Below, piece by piece: positions 4,611 through 5,491 of a DNA stretch of 5,491 nt (within the stretch, counting starts at the first letter, position 1; every line of letters begins with the position of its first letter). A model generated the notes under the pieces. The model was not told the DNA's origin, made no database searches, and was given only the letters and a program-made list of their open reading frames with translations. This stretch comes from Candidatus Latescibacterota bacterium (lineage in GTDB: Bacteria > Latescibacterota > MVCY01), in assembly GCA_030629295.1 (NCBI GenBank), contig DAOVPH010000114.1, positions 1 through 5,491 on the forward strand, given 5' to 3'. Position numbers and translations under genes: made by a program.

Positions 4611-5491
4611 TTGGATGAGAAGTTCAATATTCTACTGGTAAGCCTGGATGAAAAAGGCCGAGAGGCAGCCCTTGCTGTTTTGGAGGGCGAGCGTTGGAAG
4701 TGGACGGCAGTGGAGGATGGGAAGGCAGGGGTCGATTTCCTCCGAGATAACCCCGCGGATCTTGTAGTGGCCGACGTCTCGATTCCGGAGGCAGAGCTGG
4801 TACAGATTTCAGAGAAACTTAAGGATGGCCGTTACTGGGGGACTCTGGTGCTGCTGTGCCCCAAGGGGGAAGTCCCTGTCGTTCAAATGGAGGTCGATGC
4901 GATCTTAGAGAAACCCATTGATCGCCACGAACTGGCGGAGGTTATTGACAGAGCCCAGGTGCGAAAGAGGATCTCGCTGGAGTCCGGACTGGTGGGCAAG
5001 TCCGAGCAGATGAGGCGGGTTCTGGAGGCCATTATCCAGATTGCCCCCACAGAGATGACTGTCTTTATCGCTGGAGAGACGGGTACAGGTAAGGAGCTGA
5101 TAGCAAAGGCAATCCACAACCACAGCAGGCGTAAGACCGGGCCTTTTCTGGTTGTTGACTGCGGGGCGCTGGCAGAGGGGGTTCTGGAGAGCGAGCTCTT
5201 CGGACACGAAAGAGGTGCCTTCACCGGCGCGGTCGCTCGGCGTAAAGGTGTTTTCGAGGCCGCTGAGGGTGGAACCATATTCTTAGATGAAATCGGGGAT
5301 ATGATGCCAGCCACACAAGTCAGATTTTTGCGGGTGTTAGAAGAAAGGGAACTGCGCCGCGTGGGAGGTACCGAGACCATAAAGGTAGATGTTAGAGTAA
5401 TCGCCGCCACCAACCGTGACTTGGCCGCTTCGCTCAGGGAGGGTAATTTCCGCCAAGATCTCTACTACCGCCTGAAAGTCTTTGAGATATA
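4611..5491 (+). CDS. Sigma-54-dependent response regulator (NtrC family), N-terminal part with degenerate receiver; runs off the right edge
   Basis: The 293 codons in the window encode a receiver-like domain (about 5-118) and a sigma-54 activator AAA+ ATPase from about 127. The ATPase has Walker A GETGTGKE (155-162), the sigma-54-contacting loop GAFTGA (202-207), Walker B GGTIFLDEIGD (220-230, D226/E227), the VGGTE turn (251-255), sensor I region VRVIAATNRDL (261-271, N268) and FRQDLYYRL (280-288). Such proteins bind upstream of -24/-12 promoters and remodel RNA polymerase-sigma54. The receiver keeps a phospho-acceptor-like D55 (ADVSIP) and K101 (LEKP), but the usual acidic pair reads SL (11-12) and the usual Thr/Ser is C83. 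The C-terminal end of the ATPase and any HTH domain lie outside. The start is TTG (4611), 9 nt after AGAGGTG; an in-frame GTG at 4599 has no ribosome binding site. No sensor kinase is in the window, so target genes are unknown. Confidence 0.93.
   Translation, partial: MDEKFNILLVSLDEKGREAALAVLEGERWKWTAVEDGKAGVDFLRDNPADLVVADVSIPEAELVQISEKLKDGRYWGTLVLLCPKGEVPVVQMEVDAILEKPIDRHELAEVIDRAQVRKRISLESGLVGKSEQMRRVLEAIIQIAPTEMTVFIAGETGTGKELIAKAIHNHSRRKTGPFLVVDCGALAEGVLESELFGHERGAFTGAVARRKGVFEAAEGGTIFLDEIGDMMPATQVRFLRVLEERELRRVGGTETIKVDVRVIAATNRDLAASLREGNFRQDLYYRLKVFEI

Noticed and set aside
4883..5413. 176-codon minus-strand ORF opposite the sigma-54 activator
   Set aside because: It is the antisense shadow of the conserved AAA+ domain, with low-complexity Ser/Pro/Thr composition.
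1..5491. CRISPR arrays, tRNA or rRNA genes, complete insertion sequences
   Set aside because: No regularly spaced repeats, cloverleaf arms, rRNA signatures or transposase motifs were seen.

Overview
The window is bacterial chromosomal DNA of roughly balanced base composition. It carries six recognisable protein genes or gene pieces and one integrase relic. The organism cannot be named from the sequence. Bacterial start signals and sigma70-type promoters, an RsmI rRNA methyltransferase, a cysteine-rich bacterial HisRS and a sigma-54 activator point to a Gram-negative-like or candidate-phylum bacterium. TAG is used as an ordinary stop by two intact genes, so no recoding is indicated.

Left edge (1 to about 460): accessory debris. 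A BrnT-family toxin gene runs off the left edge on the minus strand, with an inverted repeat upstream that could be its operator. Next comes a plus-strand relic of an integron/XerC-like tyrosine recombinase: a good ribosome binding site and about 39 recognisable codons interrupted by an amber stop, after which homology is lost. The 201-300 stretch is only 26% G+C by hand count.

Middle left (494 to 1964, minus strand): a two-gene operon, rsmI followed 16 nt later by a CDP-alcohol phosphatidyltransferase (phospholipid head-group synthase). The promoter is well formed (TTGCTA-17-TATATT, extended -10). The ribosome binding site of the second gene overlaps the stop codon of the first.

Centre (1890 to 2469): a 580-bp gene-free divergent intergenic region, the least explained part of the window. 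It holds one perfect and two one-mismatch DnaA boxes in the same orientation, spaced 20 and 80 bp apart. It also has two small inverted repeats, a terminator-like hairpin with no gene to terminate, an AT-rich tract (71% A+T over 2281-2360) and a good rightward promoter. Genes leave it in both directions. It is a candidate replication origin or DnaA-regulated region; this is inference.

Right (2470 to 5491, plus strand): ccdA (thiol-disulfide electron transfer across the membrane), hisS (histidyl-tRNA synthetase) and the N-terminal two-thirds of an NtrC-type sigma-54 activator whose receiver domain has lost its acidic pocket. The gap of 37 nt between the last two suggests co-transcription. No single pathway links these genes; most are housekeeping, flanked on the left by mobile or defence-type remnants.
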